Source of the DNA: Pseudomonas sp. ERMR1:02
Lineage (GTDB): Bacteria > Pseudomonadota > Gammaproteobacteria > Pseudomonadales > Pseudomonadaceae
DNA length: 64,000 nt
Assembly (NCBI RefSeq): GCF_002277815.1
Contig: NZ_NKJI01000014.1
Location: 100,709 to 164,708, forward strand
Direction: 5' to 3'
In this document: piece by piece, positions 35,660-45,026 of the stretch
Layout: each line of letters opens with the position of its first letter
Numbering within the stretch: position 1 is the stretch's first letter
Program-made: the position numbers and the translations under genes
Notes under the pieces: model-generated
Databases searched by the model: none
What the model was told of the DNA's origin: nothing
The model's input: the letters and a program-made list of their open reading frames with translations, nothing else

Positions 35660-38140
35660 ATGAAGTCCTCTAACAGTTTTAACGCCAGTGATCTTGCCCA
35701 TTTTGACCCGCGCTCTGGCTCGGTGCTCGAGCGCGCACTGTTCAATCACCGTATCTGGGTGCTGGTCTTGTGCCTGCTAACCACGCTGGTGCTGGGCTTT
35801 CAGTCGAGTCGAGTAGAGCTCAATGCCAGCTTCGAGAAAATGATTCCAACGCACCATCCTTATATTGCCAACTATCTGAATCACCAACGCGAGTTGAGTG
35901 GATTGGGTAATGCTTTGCGCATCGCAGTAGCTAATAAGCACGGCGATATTTACGACGCCGAGTACCTCAAAACCCTGCAAAAATTGAGTGATCAGGTCTA
36001 CCTGCTACCAGGCGTCGATCGTGCATATATGAAGTCGCTGTGGACCCCAGCAACCCGTTGGGTAGCGGTCACTGAAGAAGGGTTGGACGGTGGGCCGGTA
36101 ATTCCGGATGGCTACGATGGCCAAAGCACCAGCCTTAATCAGCTCAAACGCAATGTGCAGCTATCCAACGAAATTGGTCAGCTGGTAGCTTTCGACCAGC
36201 GCTCTAGCATCATTTATGTGCCACTGCTGGCGAAAACAGCAGATGGAAAACCGCTGAACTATTCCGTGCTGTCTGAGCAACTGGAAGTGCTACGGACTCA
36301 GTATTCAAGCGACAACATCAGTATTCACATCACCGGTTTCGCCAAGAAGGTCGGCGATCTGATCGCCGGTCTCGAACAAATCGTGCTGTTCTTCGTCATG
36401 GCAATTGTGATTACCACGGCGGTGCTCTACTGGTACACGCGCTGTGTGCGTAGCACCCTGTTAGTGGTGCTCTGCTCGCTGGTAGCGGTGGTTTGGCAAA
36501 TGGGCTTGTTGCCGATATTGGGCTATCAGCTTGATCCCTATTCGGTATTGGTTCCGTTCTTGGTGTTTGCCATTGGCATGAGTCACGGCGCACAGAAGAT
36601 GAACGGCATCATGCAGGACATTGGCCGCGGTATGGGCCGTGTAGTGGCTGCTCGCTTTACCTTCCGACGGCTGTTCCTGGCCGGGCTTACCGCGCTACTT
36701 TGTGATGCGGTGGGCTTTGCGGTGTTGACGATCATCAAAATCCAGGTCATTCAGGATCTGGCCCTGATCGCCAGCATCGGTGTTGCGGTATTGATTTTCA
36801 CCAACCTGATACTGTTGCCGGTGTTGTTGTCTTACATCGGTGTCAGCCCGCGGGCTGCCCAACTGAGCCTGAAAGGTGAGCAGGCCGAGGAGGCCGGCCG
36901 GCAGCGTCACCTATTCTGGCGTTTTTTGGATCTATTTACCCAACGCCGTTGGGCAACTGTGTGCGTGGCAGCAAGCCTGGCGTTAGCCGTATTCGGTTTC
37001 ACGGTCAGCGAGCACCTCAGCATTGGTGATCTCGATACTGGAGCGCCAGAACTGCGCCCGGACTCGCGCTACAACCGTGATGATGCATTCCTCACGCAGA
37101 AGTACGGTGCGAGCAGTGATCTGTTCGCGGTAATGGTCAAAACCCCGGCCGGTGCCTGTGCCCGTTACGACATTCTCAATAAGGTTGATGCCCTTGACTG
37201 GCAATTGCGCAACCTGCCAGGCGTGGACTCGACCAACTCGCTGGCCTTGCTCAGCCGCCGCATGCTGGTTGGCCTCAGTGAAGGAAATGCGAAGTGGTAT
37301 GAGCTGCAGAAAAACCAATCTATGTTGAATATGATCACTGCCGGTGCGCCGCGTGGCCTGTACAACGAAGACTGCAGCTTGCTCACTCTCTACGTCTATC
37401 TGACAGATCACAAGGCCTCGACATTAACCCTTCTGGTTGATCATGTTGAGCAGTTTGCCGCCGCCAACAACACCGAAGAGGTGCAGTTCCTGCTCGCCGC
37501 TGGCAGTGCCGGGATCGAGGCTGCTACCAATATTGTGGTTAAGCAAGCCAACCGAGAAATGCTGATCTGGGTCTACGCCGCCGTAATCTTGTTGTGCCTG
37601 ATTACGTTCCGCTCTTGGCGCGCGACGGTTTGTGCAGTGATTCCACTGATGTTTACCTCTATTTTGTGCGAAGCACTAATGGTCTGGCTGAACATCGGCG
37701 TCAAGGTGGCGACGTTGCCAGTAATCGCCTTGGGTGTGGGCATCGGTGTGGACTATGCGCTGTATGTCATGAGCATTTTGCTCGGTCATATGCGCAAGGG
37801 TGAGAGCTTGTCCGAGTCTTATTACCAGGCGCTGCTATCCACGGGCAAGGTTGTGATACTGACGGGTGTGACACTGGCCATCGGTGTCGCCACCTGGGCT
37901 TTCTCACCGATCAAGTTCCAAGCCGACATGGGGATTCTGCTGGCCTTCATGTTCATCTGGAATATGGTGGGTGCTCTGGTCTTGTTACCTGCCCTGGCGT
38001 ATTTCCTGATGCCTGTGTCCAGACTGCGCGAGGCTGGCTCCAATGCCTGTCATAAAGCCCAGGGCAAGCGCATCGAGCCCGTTACTACTGCCTTCGAAAA
38101 ACCACAGCAGCAGAACCCAATTGCCAGTCACGCGCGGTGA
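35660..38140 (+). CDS. RND/MMPL-family transporter
   Basis: This 826-residue membrane protein has the RND plan: TM1 near residue 35, a large periplasmic loop, five clustered TM segments near residues 235-410, a second loop, and TM7-12 at the end (FRSWRATVCAVIPLMFTSIL, then GIGVDYALYVMSILLGHM). The second half repeats the first. It resembles MMPL-type lipid/hydrophobe exporters rather than AcrB. No membrane-fusion protein or TolC gene is adjacent; the DUF1302, DUF1329 and YCF48-like proteins are the likely envelope partners. Confidence 0.88.
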   Translation: MKSSNSFNASDLAHFDPRSGSVLERALFNHRIWVLVLCLLTTLVLGFQSSRVELNASFEKMIPTHHPYIANYLNHQRELSGLGNALRIAVANKHGDIYDAEYLKTLQKLSDQVYLLPGVDRAYMKSLWTPATRWVAVTEEGLDGGPVIPDGYDGQSTSLNQLKRNVQLSNEIGQLVAFDQRSSIIYVPLLAKTADGKPLNYSVLSEQLEVLRTQYSSDNISIHITGFAKKVGDLIAGLEQIVLFFVMAIVITTAVLYWYTRCVRSTLLVVLCSLVAVVWQMGLLPILGYQLDPYSVLVPFLVFAIGMSHGAQKMNGIMQDIGRGMGRVVAARFTFRRLFLAGLTALLCDAVGFAVLTIIKIQVIQDLALIASIGVAVLIFTNLILLPVLLSYIGVSPRAAQLSLKGEQAEEAGRQRHLFWRFLDLFTQRRWATVCVAASLALAVFGFTVSEHLSIGDLDTGAPELRPDSRYNRDDAFLTQKYGASSDLFAVMVKTPAGACARYDILNKVDALDWQLRNLPGVDSTNSLALLSRRMLVGLSEGNAKWYELQKNQSMLNMITAGAPRGLYNEDCSLLTLYVYLTDHKASTLTLLVDHVEQFAAANNTEEVQFLLAAGSAGIEAATNIVVKQANREMLIWVYAAVILLCLITFRSWRATVCAVIPLMFTSILCEALMVWLNIGVKVATLPVIALGVGIGVDYALYVMSILLGHMRKGESLSESYYQALLSTGKVVILTGVTLAIGVATWAFSPIKFQADMGILLAFMFIWNMVGALVLLPALAYFLMPVSRLREAGSNACHKAQGKRIEPVTTAFEKPQQQNPIASHAR

Positions 38141-38168
38141 GCGCGTGCCCATAACAAAAAGAGAGAAC

Positions 38169-38285
38169 ATGACGATGCCACGACTGCAGTGCTTTGGACA
38201 GAAATTCAGGTTGGCGATCAGCTTAGGCCTGATCGCCTTTGCTGCAGCATTTACCGGACTCGGCCAAGACGAGGCCAAGCGATGA
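38169..38285 (+). CDS. 38-residue single-span membrane peptide
   Basis: The short frame reads MTMPRLQCFGQKFRLAISLG, then LIAFAAAFTGLGQDEAKR and stop. It has a basic N-terminus, one hydrophobic span and a charged tail. Its TGA overlaps the MFS start (ATGA at 38282), so the two are translationally coupled, and an AGAGAG tract precedes the start. It could be a small transporter-associated peptide or only a leader that sets MFS translation. No family is recognised. Confidence 0.5.
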   Translation: MTMPRLQCFGQKFRLAISLGLIAFAAAFTGLGQDEAKR

Positions 38286-39481
38286 GCCCGCCACGTCAGG
38301 CGGGATTGCCGCAATCCATGTTGCTGTTATTCGGTAGTTGCTTACCCGTACTAGGTGCGGTGCTTCTGGCTCCAGTACTGCCGCGCATGCAGCAGCACTA
38401 TGCCGAGACGCCTGGCGCAACTGTGTTGGTACCCATTGCATTGACTTTGCCCGCGCTGGTGGTTGCCATGCTCGCACCTTTTGCCGGCATAATTGCCGAT
38501 CGCCTAGGGCGCAAGCCACTGTTGTTAGTCGCGATGTTGCTCTATTCAGTATGCGGCGTCTTGCCGTTGTGGCTGGAGTCCCTGCACGCCATCGTCCTCA
38601 GCCGGGCGGGTATCGGTTTGGCAGAAGCTTCGATTATGACCTGCTGCACCACGCTAATAGGCGACTACTACAGCGGCGCTCGCCGTGATCGCATAATTGC
38701 TTTACAAATGGTAGCGACTTCCTTATCTGCCGCTGTTTTTATGGCTGTTGGCGGCGCGATGGGCGAGATCGGATGGCGCACTCCTTTTGCACTATATGCC
38801 GTGGGTCTTGTGTTTCTGCCGTTGATGGCCAAGTACTTGTGGGAGCCGGTTGCACAGCGCGCCGAAGTTAATGTCGGCGAGGTCCCCACCAAGCATTTTC
38901 CTTGGCCAGCCCTTACTCCGCTGTATGTGCTTGCTGTTTTGGCTGGACTGAGCCTATTCATTGTGCCAGTGCAGGCTGGTTACTTGCTCATTCTGTTGCA
39001 TGTTGATGCGCCGCAACAGATCGGCATGACCATGGGCGCCAACCAACTTGGGGTGTTGGCTGGGGCCTTGGGTTTCCGTCTGCTGAGCGGCATGCCAGGG
39101 CGCCGTCAGTTGCTGTTGGCCTTCGTCTTGGCAGGCGCTGGTGGCTTGCTGATGGCTATGGCCGGCAACCACGCAATGGTGGTTGTTGCGGTACTGATCA
39201 ATGGTATGGGCCTCGGTCTGATGCTACCGACCTTGATAACCTGGATCATGTCGCTGGTCGATTTCTCTCAACGCGGCCGTGCAGTAGGCCTATTCACGGC
39301 AACGTTTTTTGCCGGTGAGTTTTTCAGCCCTTTGGTGGTGTTAGCTATTACTCAGGGCGTGAACAGTGCTTTGCCCACTGCGCTATTCGTTATAGCTACC
39401 CTTCAGTTGTTAATTGCCTTGGCCTGTCTGCGACTGCGTAGCTCCAAGCGTGTCAGCCATCACGCCTCAGCGAATAGTTAG
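38282..39481 (+). CDS. MFS transporter
   Basis: About 399 residues from MSPPRQAGLPQSMLLLFGSC; the 12-TM pattern and the A-motif IADRLGRKPLLLVAM mark a major facilitator. The start at 38282 overlaps the preceding small frame by 4 nt. No substrate-specific motif is recognised. Position in the operon suggests uptake of the aromatic substrate or efflux of an intermediate across the inner membrane. Confidence 0.82.
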   Translation: MSPPRQAGLPQSMLLLFGSCLPVLGAVLLAPVLPRMQQHYAETPGATVLVPIALTLPALVVAMLAPFAGIIADRLGRKPLLLVAMLLYSVCGVLPLWLESLHAIVLSRAGIGLAEASIMTCCTTLIGDYYSGARRDRIIALQMVATSLSAAVFMAVGGAMGEIGWRTPFALYAVGLVFLPLMAKYLWEPVAQRAEVNVGEVPTKHFPWPALTPLYVLAVLAGLSLFIVPVQAGYLLILLHVDAPQQIGMTMGANQLGVLAGALGFRLLSGMPGRRQLLLAFVLAGAGGLLMAMAGNHAMVVVAVLINGMGLGLMLPTLITWIMSLVDFSQRGRAVGLFTATFFAGEFFSPLVVLAITQGVNSALPTALFVIATLQLLIALACLRLRSSKRVSHHASANS

Positions 39482-39729
39482 TTAATAGATACAGCGTTCT
39501 CCCCTAATGGCGCTGGAAAAGTAATTTCCTCTGCAGCCTTGGCTTTGGCAGTACAAATAAGTTGCGCGCGGCTGGTCCACGTCTTTCGTTCAAACAAGTC
39601 TGTCGTCTGGTATAGCCGTGTGGAGTAAAGCCATGTGCGCAGCGTTGTTTCTATTGGCAAGTTTTTGAATGTCATCCTTCTCGATGGTCAGTATTCACCC
39701 GTTATTGCGACATTACTTGGAGCACAAAA

Positions 39730-40710
39730 ATGAAACTTGCAACACTGAAGGACGGCAGCCGTGATGGTCGTCTGGTCGTAGTCTCACGTGATCTTAGCCG
39801 TGCAGTCGCTGCAGACAATATTGCAGCCACCATGCAGTTCGCCATCGAGAACTGGGCAGCTGTAAAACCAAAGTTGGAGGTGTTATCTGGAGAATTGAAT
39901 GCTGGGCGTATGCAGGGCAGCTTTGCCTTTAACCCTGCGGAGGCCATGGCGCCACTGCCCCGTGCGTATCAGTGGCTGGACGGTTCGGCCTTCCTCAATC
40001 ACGGTAAATTAATGCAAAAGGCCTTCAACCTTGATCCCATAGATGGTGCAGATACTACGCCTTTGATGTACCAAGGAGCGGGCGATGACTTCCTCGGCGG
40101 GCGCGATGATATCCCTCTACCCAGCGAAAGCCTCGGTATCGATTTTGAAGGTGAATTCGGCGTGCTGGTCGATGAGGTGCCAATGGGTTGTCCCGCTGAG
40201 CAGGCGGCTGCCCATATCAAACTGATCCTGCAGATCAATGATGTCAGCTTACGTGCCTTGGCACCGCGTGAGATGAAAACAGGTTTCGGCTTTATCCAGG
40301 CCAAGTCTTCCTCAAGCTTCGCCGCCGTGGCAATTACCCCTGACGAGTTAGGCGATGCCTGGCGCGATGAGCGTGTGCAACTGCCCTTGCAGTTGAGTTG
40401 GAACAGTGAGTGGTTTGGGAACCCGAATGGCTCCGAGATGAATTTTAGCTTCGCCCAACTGATTGCCCATGCAGCGCTTACGCGCAAATTGGGGGCTGGG
40501 ACGTTGATAGGCTCCGGAACCCTTTCTAACGCCGATCTTCGCGCAGGCTCAGCCTGCATTGCAGAGCGCCGGGCTATCGAAATGATTCAGCAAGGCGCAC
40601 CCCAGACAGGATTCATGCGTTTTGGTGATCGCGTGCAGATGGACGTTTTCGGAGTCGATGGCCAATCGCTGTTCGGTGGTATTGATCAACAGATAGTTGC
40701 TGCCTGCTAA
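39730..40710 (+). CDS. Fumarylacetoacetate hydrolase family protein
   Basis: This 326-residue protein starts behind GGAG. It has the FAH fold pattern: FLNHGKLMQKAF, PLMYQGAGDDFLGGRDDIPL, the metal-binding acidic IDFEGEFGVLVDEVP (E-x-E) and the late KSSSSFAAVAITPDELG and GSGTLSNAD segments. Family members hydrolyse beta-diketo acids or hydrate/decarboxylate ring-cleavage products. Here it is expected to act after the extradiol step. The long 248-nt upstream gap may contain another promoter. Confidence 0.82.
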   Translation: MKLATLKDGSRDGRLVVVSRDLSRAVAADNIAATMQFAIENWAAVKPKLEVLSGELNAGRMQGSFAFNPAEAMAPLPRAYQWLDGSAFLNHGKLMQKAFNLDPIDGADTTPLMYQGAGDDFLGGRDDIPLPSESLGIDFEGEFGVLVDEVPMGCPAEQAAAHIKLILQINDVSLRALAPREMKTGFGFIQAKSSSSFAAVAITPDELGDAWRDERVQLPLQLSWNSEWFGNPNGSEMNFSFAQLIAHAALTRKLGAGTLIGSGTLSNADLRAGSACIAERRAIEMIQQGAPQTGFMRFGDRVQMDVFGVDGQSLFGGIDQQIVAAC

Positions 40711-40720
40711 GGAGATTCAA

Positions 40721-41722
40721 ATGCGGGTAATGATTACGGGGGCCAACAGTTTTGTGGGTCGTGCATTGGTTCAGCGGTTGTTAGCCGATGGCGCGTTAAG
40801 AGGCAAACGCATCGAGATATTGAGGCTACTCGATGACCAGCTGAGAGGATTTCCCGAAGATCAACGCTTGCGTTTTCACATTGGCAGTATTGCTAATGCC
40901 GCGCTCCTGCGCAGGTCCATCGCGGATGGTATTGATGTAGTGTTTCATTTAGGGAGCATTCTAGATGGCACGGCGGAAGAGGAGTACGCGCTCGGTTATC
41001 AGCTCAACTTGTTGGCCAGCCTTGAGTTACTCAATCAATTACGCGAGCAATCCGTAGCGCCTGTGATTGTCTACGCCAGCAGTGTCGCGGTGTATGGCGA
41101 TAACTTGCCTGCACGCATGGACGAATGCGCGGCTCCGCGTCCAGCGCTGTCTGGTGGTTCACACAATCTGGTGGTGGAAACTGCCCTGGAAGACCTGGCA
41201 CGGCGCGGTGATTTGGATGGGCGAGCCGTCCGCTTGCCCGGAATCGTTACCCTTTCGCGCGAATCTAATGGCTGGCGCTCGGCCTTCATGAGCGAGTTGA
41301 TCCGCGCCTTTGTTGATGGCGAGCCTTATAGCTGCCCGGTGTCAGCAGCAGCCAACTGCTGGTGGATGTCAGTCCGTTGTTGTGTAACGAACCTGGTGCA
41401 TGCAGCAGAGCTAGATAGCTCAGTGCTGATTGGCAGGCGAGTTTGGCAGTTACCTTTGCTGAAGTTAAGAATCGATCAGTTGATAGACGCTCTGGCAGCT
41501 ACCTTTGGGCAAGAGCGACGCAATCTAATTAGTTTTGCCCCAGACGCGCGACTCGAAGCGTTACATGGGAACTTTCCTACCATGAGAACACCCCAGGCCC
41601 GAGCCCTTGGATTTTGCCATGACGGCTCGGCTGCCTCTCTGATTCGTCACACCCTTAACCCTGTGCCTGGCGTTAATGCACGCAAGGCCAAACGTGGAGA
41701 TACTCCTCATGAAACAGACTAA
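40721..41722 (+). CDS. NAD-dependent epimerase/dehydratase-like protein lacking the YxxxK motif
   Basis: This 333-residue extended SDR-like protein starts at 40721 behind AAGGAG. The nucleotide motif is MITGANSFVGRALVQRLL, followed by VVFHLGSILDG and IVYASSVAVYGDN, close to the DenD (D-erythronate dehydrogenase) subgroup. Where relatives have S-Y-G-x-x-K, this protein reads ALSGGSHNLVVE, so the catalytic Tyr and Lys appear replaced by Gly and Asn. LDGRAVRLPGIV follows normally. It may be a non-catalytic or altered enzyme. Its 3' end overlaps the next gene by 14 nt. Confidence 0.75.
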   Translation: MRVMITGANSFVGRALVQRLLADGALRGKRIEILRLLDDQLRGFPEDQRLRFHIGSIANAALLRRSIADGIDVVFHLGSILDGTAEEEYALGYQLNLLASLELLNQLREQSVAPVIVYASSVAVYGDNLPARMDECAAPRPALSGGSHNLVVETALEDLARRGDLDGRAVRLPGIVTLSRESNGWRSAFMSELIRAFVDGEPYSCPVSAAANCWWMSVRCCVTNLVHAAELDSSVLIGRRVWQLPLLKLRIDQLIDALAATFGQERRNLISFAPDARLEALHGNFPTMRTPQARALGFCHDGSAASLIRHTLNPVPGVNARKAKRGDTPHETD

Positions 41723-42494
41723 ACGCCGCTTGGTTGATATTTCGGTCACCCTTGAGAACAACCCCTATACCGATCCACCAGTGATAGCGCCGACAATCGA
41801 TTACATGGATCACCAGCAAAGCTGGCCGCAAATGGAGGAGATGTTTCCAGGGCTTACTCAAGACCAGATGCCAGGCCGGGAGTCCTGGGCTGGAGAGTAT
41901 CTCCATATAACGACTCATAGTGGCACCCATATGGATGCCCCTTGGCATTACGCCTCGACAACGGATGGTGGTAAGCCGGCGTACGGTATCGACGAGTTAC
42001 CGCTTGATTGGTGCTTGCAGCCGGGAGTGAAACTAGACTTTCGTGGCTTCCCTGATGGTCATGTAATCACTGCGTCTGAAATGGAAGCTGAATTGGCCCG
42101 AATAGGTCATGAGCTCCAACCCCTGGATATCGTACTGATTAATACCCGTGCCGGATCGCTGTTTGGACTGCCAGGTTATCTGGACGCCGGTGTCGGTATC
42201 GGTCGTGAGGCCACCTTGTATCTCCTGGAGCGCGGTGTGCGAGTTGTTGGTACTGATGCCTGGAGTTGGGATGCCCCATTCAAGTACACACGTGAGCGCT
42301 TCGAGGCCACTGGTGATGCCTCGATTATTTGGGAAGGGCACAAGGCCGGGCGCGACATCGGCTACGGCCAAATGGAGAAACTGGCCAATCTGGACCAACT
42401 ACCTGCCAATGGTTTTATGGTGTCGTGCTTCCCCTACAAGATCAAACATGCCTCAGCAGGCTTTGTTCGCGCCGTGGCAATTTTCGAAGAGTAA
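41709..42494 (+). CDS. Cyclase-family metal-dependent hydrolase (kynurenine-formamidase-like)
   Basis: This 261-residue protein starts at 41709 (MKQTKRRLVDISVTLENNPY). It carries the cyclase-family metal site H70-SGT-H74-M-D76-APW-H80 (HxGTHxDxPxH). Relatives hydrolyse N-formylkynurenine, isatin or cyclic lactone/amide-type compounds. Overlap with the preceding gene implies translational coupling. In the pathway it might open a lactone or hydrolyse an amide or ester in a ring-cleavage product. Confidence 0.82.
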   Translation: MKQTKRRLVDISVTLENNPYTDPPVIAPTIDYMDHQQSWPQMEEMFPGLTQDQMPGRESWAGEYLHITTHSGTHMDAPWHYASTTDGGKPAYGIDELPLDWCLQPGVKLDFRGFPDGHVITASEMEAELARIGHELQPLDIVLINTRAGSLFGLPGYLDAGVGIGREATLYLLERGVRVVGTDAWSWDAPFKYTRERFEATGDASIIWEGHKAGRDIGYGQMEKLANLDQLPANGFMVSCFPYKIKHASAGFVRAVAIFEE

Positions 42495-42549
42495 GTGCTG
42501 ATTCTTTGACAGTTTGCGATGCGGCCTGAACATATCAAGAGAGGTTTCA

Positions 42550-44205
42550 ATGCGTATCAACCGTGTAATCCAAGTGTTGCTGTTCGGGCTGCTTAGCACA
42601 GGAAATGCAGTGGCTGCAACCAGCGCGCAACCAAATATCCTGCTGATTTTAGCTGATGACCTGGGCTATTCCGATCTGGGCGTTTTTGGTGGAGAGATCA
42701 ATACCCCAAGTCTGGACGCCCTAGCCAATACTAATCTGCAATTGACCAATATGTACGCATCCCCCACATGTTCTCCAACCCGTTCGATGCTGATGTCAGG
42801 CACTGACAACCACTTGGCCGGTTTGGGGTCTATGGCTGAGGGTCTACAGCCGTTTCAACAGGGCAAGCCGGGTTACGAGGGTTTTCTCAATCAGCGCTCC
42901 TACTCCATGGCGCAGTTGCTACAAGAGGGTGGCTATCACACGCTGATGGTCGGTAAGTGGCACCTCGGTATGCAGCCTGAGCAGGGACCGGCTGCACGCG
43001 GTTTTGAGTATTCGTTTACGTTGCTTGACGGCGGCGGCTCACATTTCAAACCCTCGATTGATGAACCCAGCAAGATCGAGCAACTGAGCTACCGCGAGGA
43101 CGGCAAGCCGGTGGAGTTGCCGGATAATTTTTATTCGACGGATTTCTACACCGATAAACTGCTCAGCTACATAAAAGAGAGCAGCAAAGACGGCAAACCG
43201 TTTTTTGCGTACGCCGCGTATACATCGCCGCATTGGCCGTTGCAGGCACCGGATGCCTACCTGGATAAATATAAGGGCCGGTACGACGGAGGTTACGATA
43301 GCGTGCGTACTGCCCGTATCGAGCGCATGAAGAAAACCGGCGTGCTACCAGCCAACTTCGAAGCAGCCAAACCGATCCCGACCAATCCGCATCTACCCGC
43401 GTGGGAACAGCTCACTGCTGAGCAGAAGCAGGTGGAAGCGCGCAAGATGGAAATCTACGCGGCGATGGTCGACAACCTTGACCATAACGTTGGTCGCCTG
43501 CTGGACTACTTGAGAGAAAGTGGCCAGTACGACAACACCCTGATTATATTTATGTCGGACAACGGCGCGGCCGGGGAAAATCACAGTCAGTGGTATCCCA
43601 GTGGGAAACACACCGACAACAGCCTGGCAAATTTGGGCCGACCACATTCGGAAGTTGATTACGGCATTCGCTGGGCTGAAGTAAGTGCCGCACCTTTCCA
43701 TCTTTTCAAGGGCACCACGGCGGAAGGGGGCATCAGCGTTCCGGCCATTGTCAAACTGCCTTTGGCTGAGGCACGGCAGGCGAGAGTCGACGGCGTCGCC
43801 CGGGTTGACGATTTGTTACCAACCTTCCTGGCGGCGGCGGGTCTACCGTTACCTACTGTTAACCCGGAGAAAAATCCGGTAACTGGCACTTCAATGCTGC
43901 CAATGCTGACGGGTACACAGGCTGCGGACAAACAAATACGGGTAATGGCCGGCGAGCTCTTTGGCAATGCCTACTATCGTGAAGGCAACTTGAAGCTACT
44001 AGGTATGCGTCCGCGAGTGGGGCTTGGTGATGCACCACAGCCTCCCAAATGGACCTTGTATGACTTAACTCGAGACCGTGGTGAAAACACCGATGTTGCG
44101 TCTCAGCAACCGGAACAGGTGCAGCGATTGCTTAACGCTTGGCAGGGGTATGCCGAGCAAGTTGGCGTAGTCTTCCCACCAGTTGTACAAGCGATATCTG
44201 AGTAA
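42550..44205 (+). CDS. Periplasmic arylsulfatase (Cys-type, formylglycine)
   Basis: This 551-residue protein starts at 42550 behind AGAGAGG, with a Sec signal (IQVLLFGLLSTGNAVAA). ILLILADDLGYSDLG gives the metal Asp pair D36-D37, and C74-S-P-T-R78 is the sulfatase core in which Cys becomes formylglycine. MVGKWHLG and the FMSDNGAAGE segment complete the active site. It would release sulfate from an aryl sulfate before uptake. A formylglycine-generating enzyme gene is not in the window. It is the last gene of the plus-strand run. Confidence 0.88.
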   Translation: MRINRVIQVLLFGLLSTGNAVAATSAQPNILLILADDLGYSDLGVFGGEINTPSLDALANTNLQLTNMYASPTCSPTRSMLMSGTDNHLAGLGSMAEGLQPFQQGKPGYEGFLNQRSYSMAQLLQEGGYHTLMVGKWHLGMQPEQGPAARGFEYSFTLLDGGGSHFKPSIDEPSKIEQLSYREDGKPVELPDNFYSTDFYTDKLLSYIKESSKDGKPFFAYAAYTSPHWPLQAPDAYLDKYKGRYDGGYDSVRTARIERMKKTGVLPANFEAAKPIPTNPHLPAWEQLTAEQKQVEARKMEIYAAMVDNLDHNVGRLLDYLRESGQYDNTLIIFMSDNGAAGENHSQWYPSGKHTDNSLANLGRPHSEVDYGIRWAEVSAAPFHLFKGTTAEGGISVPAIVKLPLAEARQARVDGVARVDDLLPTFLAAAGLPLPTVNPEKNPVTGTSMLPMLTGTQAADKQIRVMAGELFGNAYYREGNLKLLGMRPRVGLGDAPQPPKWTLYDLTRDRGENTDVASQQPEQVQRLLNAWQGYAEQVGVVFPPVVQAISE

Positions 44206-44585
44206 TGATCCAAAGAGCGAAATTCCCAGGTTGTAGGCATTCATGAGCGGCTTGGGTATGGGTTTGGTGTGCGTCAATGTACACCTACAGATGCAATCCT
44301 GACGAAGCTTCGCTCCAATCAACCTATAACTGTTACTTGATTGGTAGCCCGCCCATACTCCAACGCCGCGGCTAGGCTGCACTTTGTCGGTGCTCCCTAT
44401 AGAGTAAGACTGAGTGCGCTTTTGCATGCGAGACCCTGAAAGACTTGCAATCAAGCTCCTGTGATTTTGAGGCTTGATTATCTCAGATATAAATGTATCG
44501 CCATGACTGAGGTCTCGGCTCAACACTCCCCCAGTAACCAAGCGGGATTCACGCTTCGAACCCCTTGTCAGTCGATTTAATGATA
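44206..44585. other. Region between convergent gene sets, nothing recognised
   Basis: About 380 bases separate the arylsulfatase gene (+) from the SnoaL-like gene (-). I see no strong hairpin and no gene. Confidence 0.4.
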
Positions 44586-45026
44586 CTATGCAGAAATTTT
44601 TAAACAAATACTGCCGGCTCGCTCGCTGAAGAGCCAAATTCCTTCTTGAAGTATTAGGGTGTCGTTGAATGTGCCTATCAGGTGGGGAGGAGATGCCACC
44701 GCAGTAGATAAATTTCCCGCCGCTGAACAAACCAACAATATATTACTGCTAGCTTTAGCCTCAGTTTCAGAGACGAGTTCGACCACGGTATTACATACAA
44801 AATGAGTGCTTACCCTGGATGGGCGGGATTTGAAAGCATCTAATATGGCTAGTCGTCCTTTAACAGGTGTCTCAGGGCTGCTCGGTCTGATAAACACGCC
44901 GTCATCAGTGAAAAGCTCAACAAGCGCTGCATAATCGCCGGCGTCATTGAGAGTTGCGAATTTTTTGATTTGGCGTTCACACGCATGCTCGGCCAGCATT
45001 CGATCTATTGGGGTTACTGTGTACAT
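44586..45026 (-). CDS. SnoaL-like / NTF2-fold protein
   Basis: This 146-residue protein starts at 45026 behind GGAG. It reads CERQIKKFATLNDAGDYAAL, then VELFTDDGVFIRPSSPETPV and GRLAILDAFKSRP, a typical SnoaL-like/NTF2 opening, and ends WLFSERAGSICLKIS. Such proteins include isomerases, dehydratases and small subunits in aromatic pathways. It would suit a tautomerase or cyclase step, which is inference. Confidence 0.7.
   Translation of the reverse strand: MYTVTPIDRMLAEHACERQIKKFATLNDAGDYAALVELFTDDGVFIRPSSPETPVKGRLAILDAFKSRPSRVSTHFVCNTVVELVSETEAKASSNILLVCSAAGNLSTAVASPPHLIGTFNDTLILQEGIWLFSERAGSICLKISA

Noticed and set aside
44065..44730. 221-residue minus-strand frame after the arylsulfatase gene
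   Set aside because: It overlaps the sulfatase 3' end and the SnoaL-like gene in other frames and has no motif.
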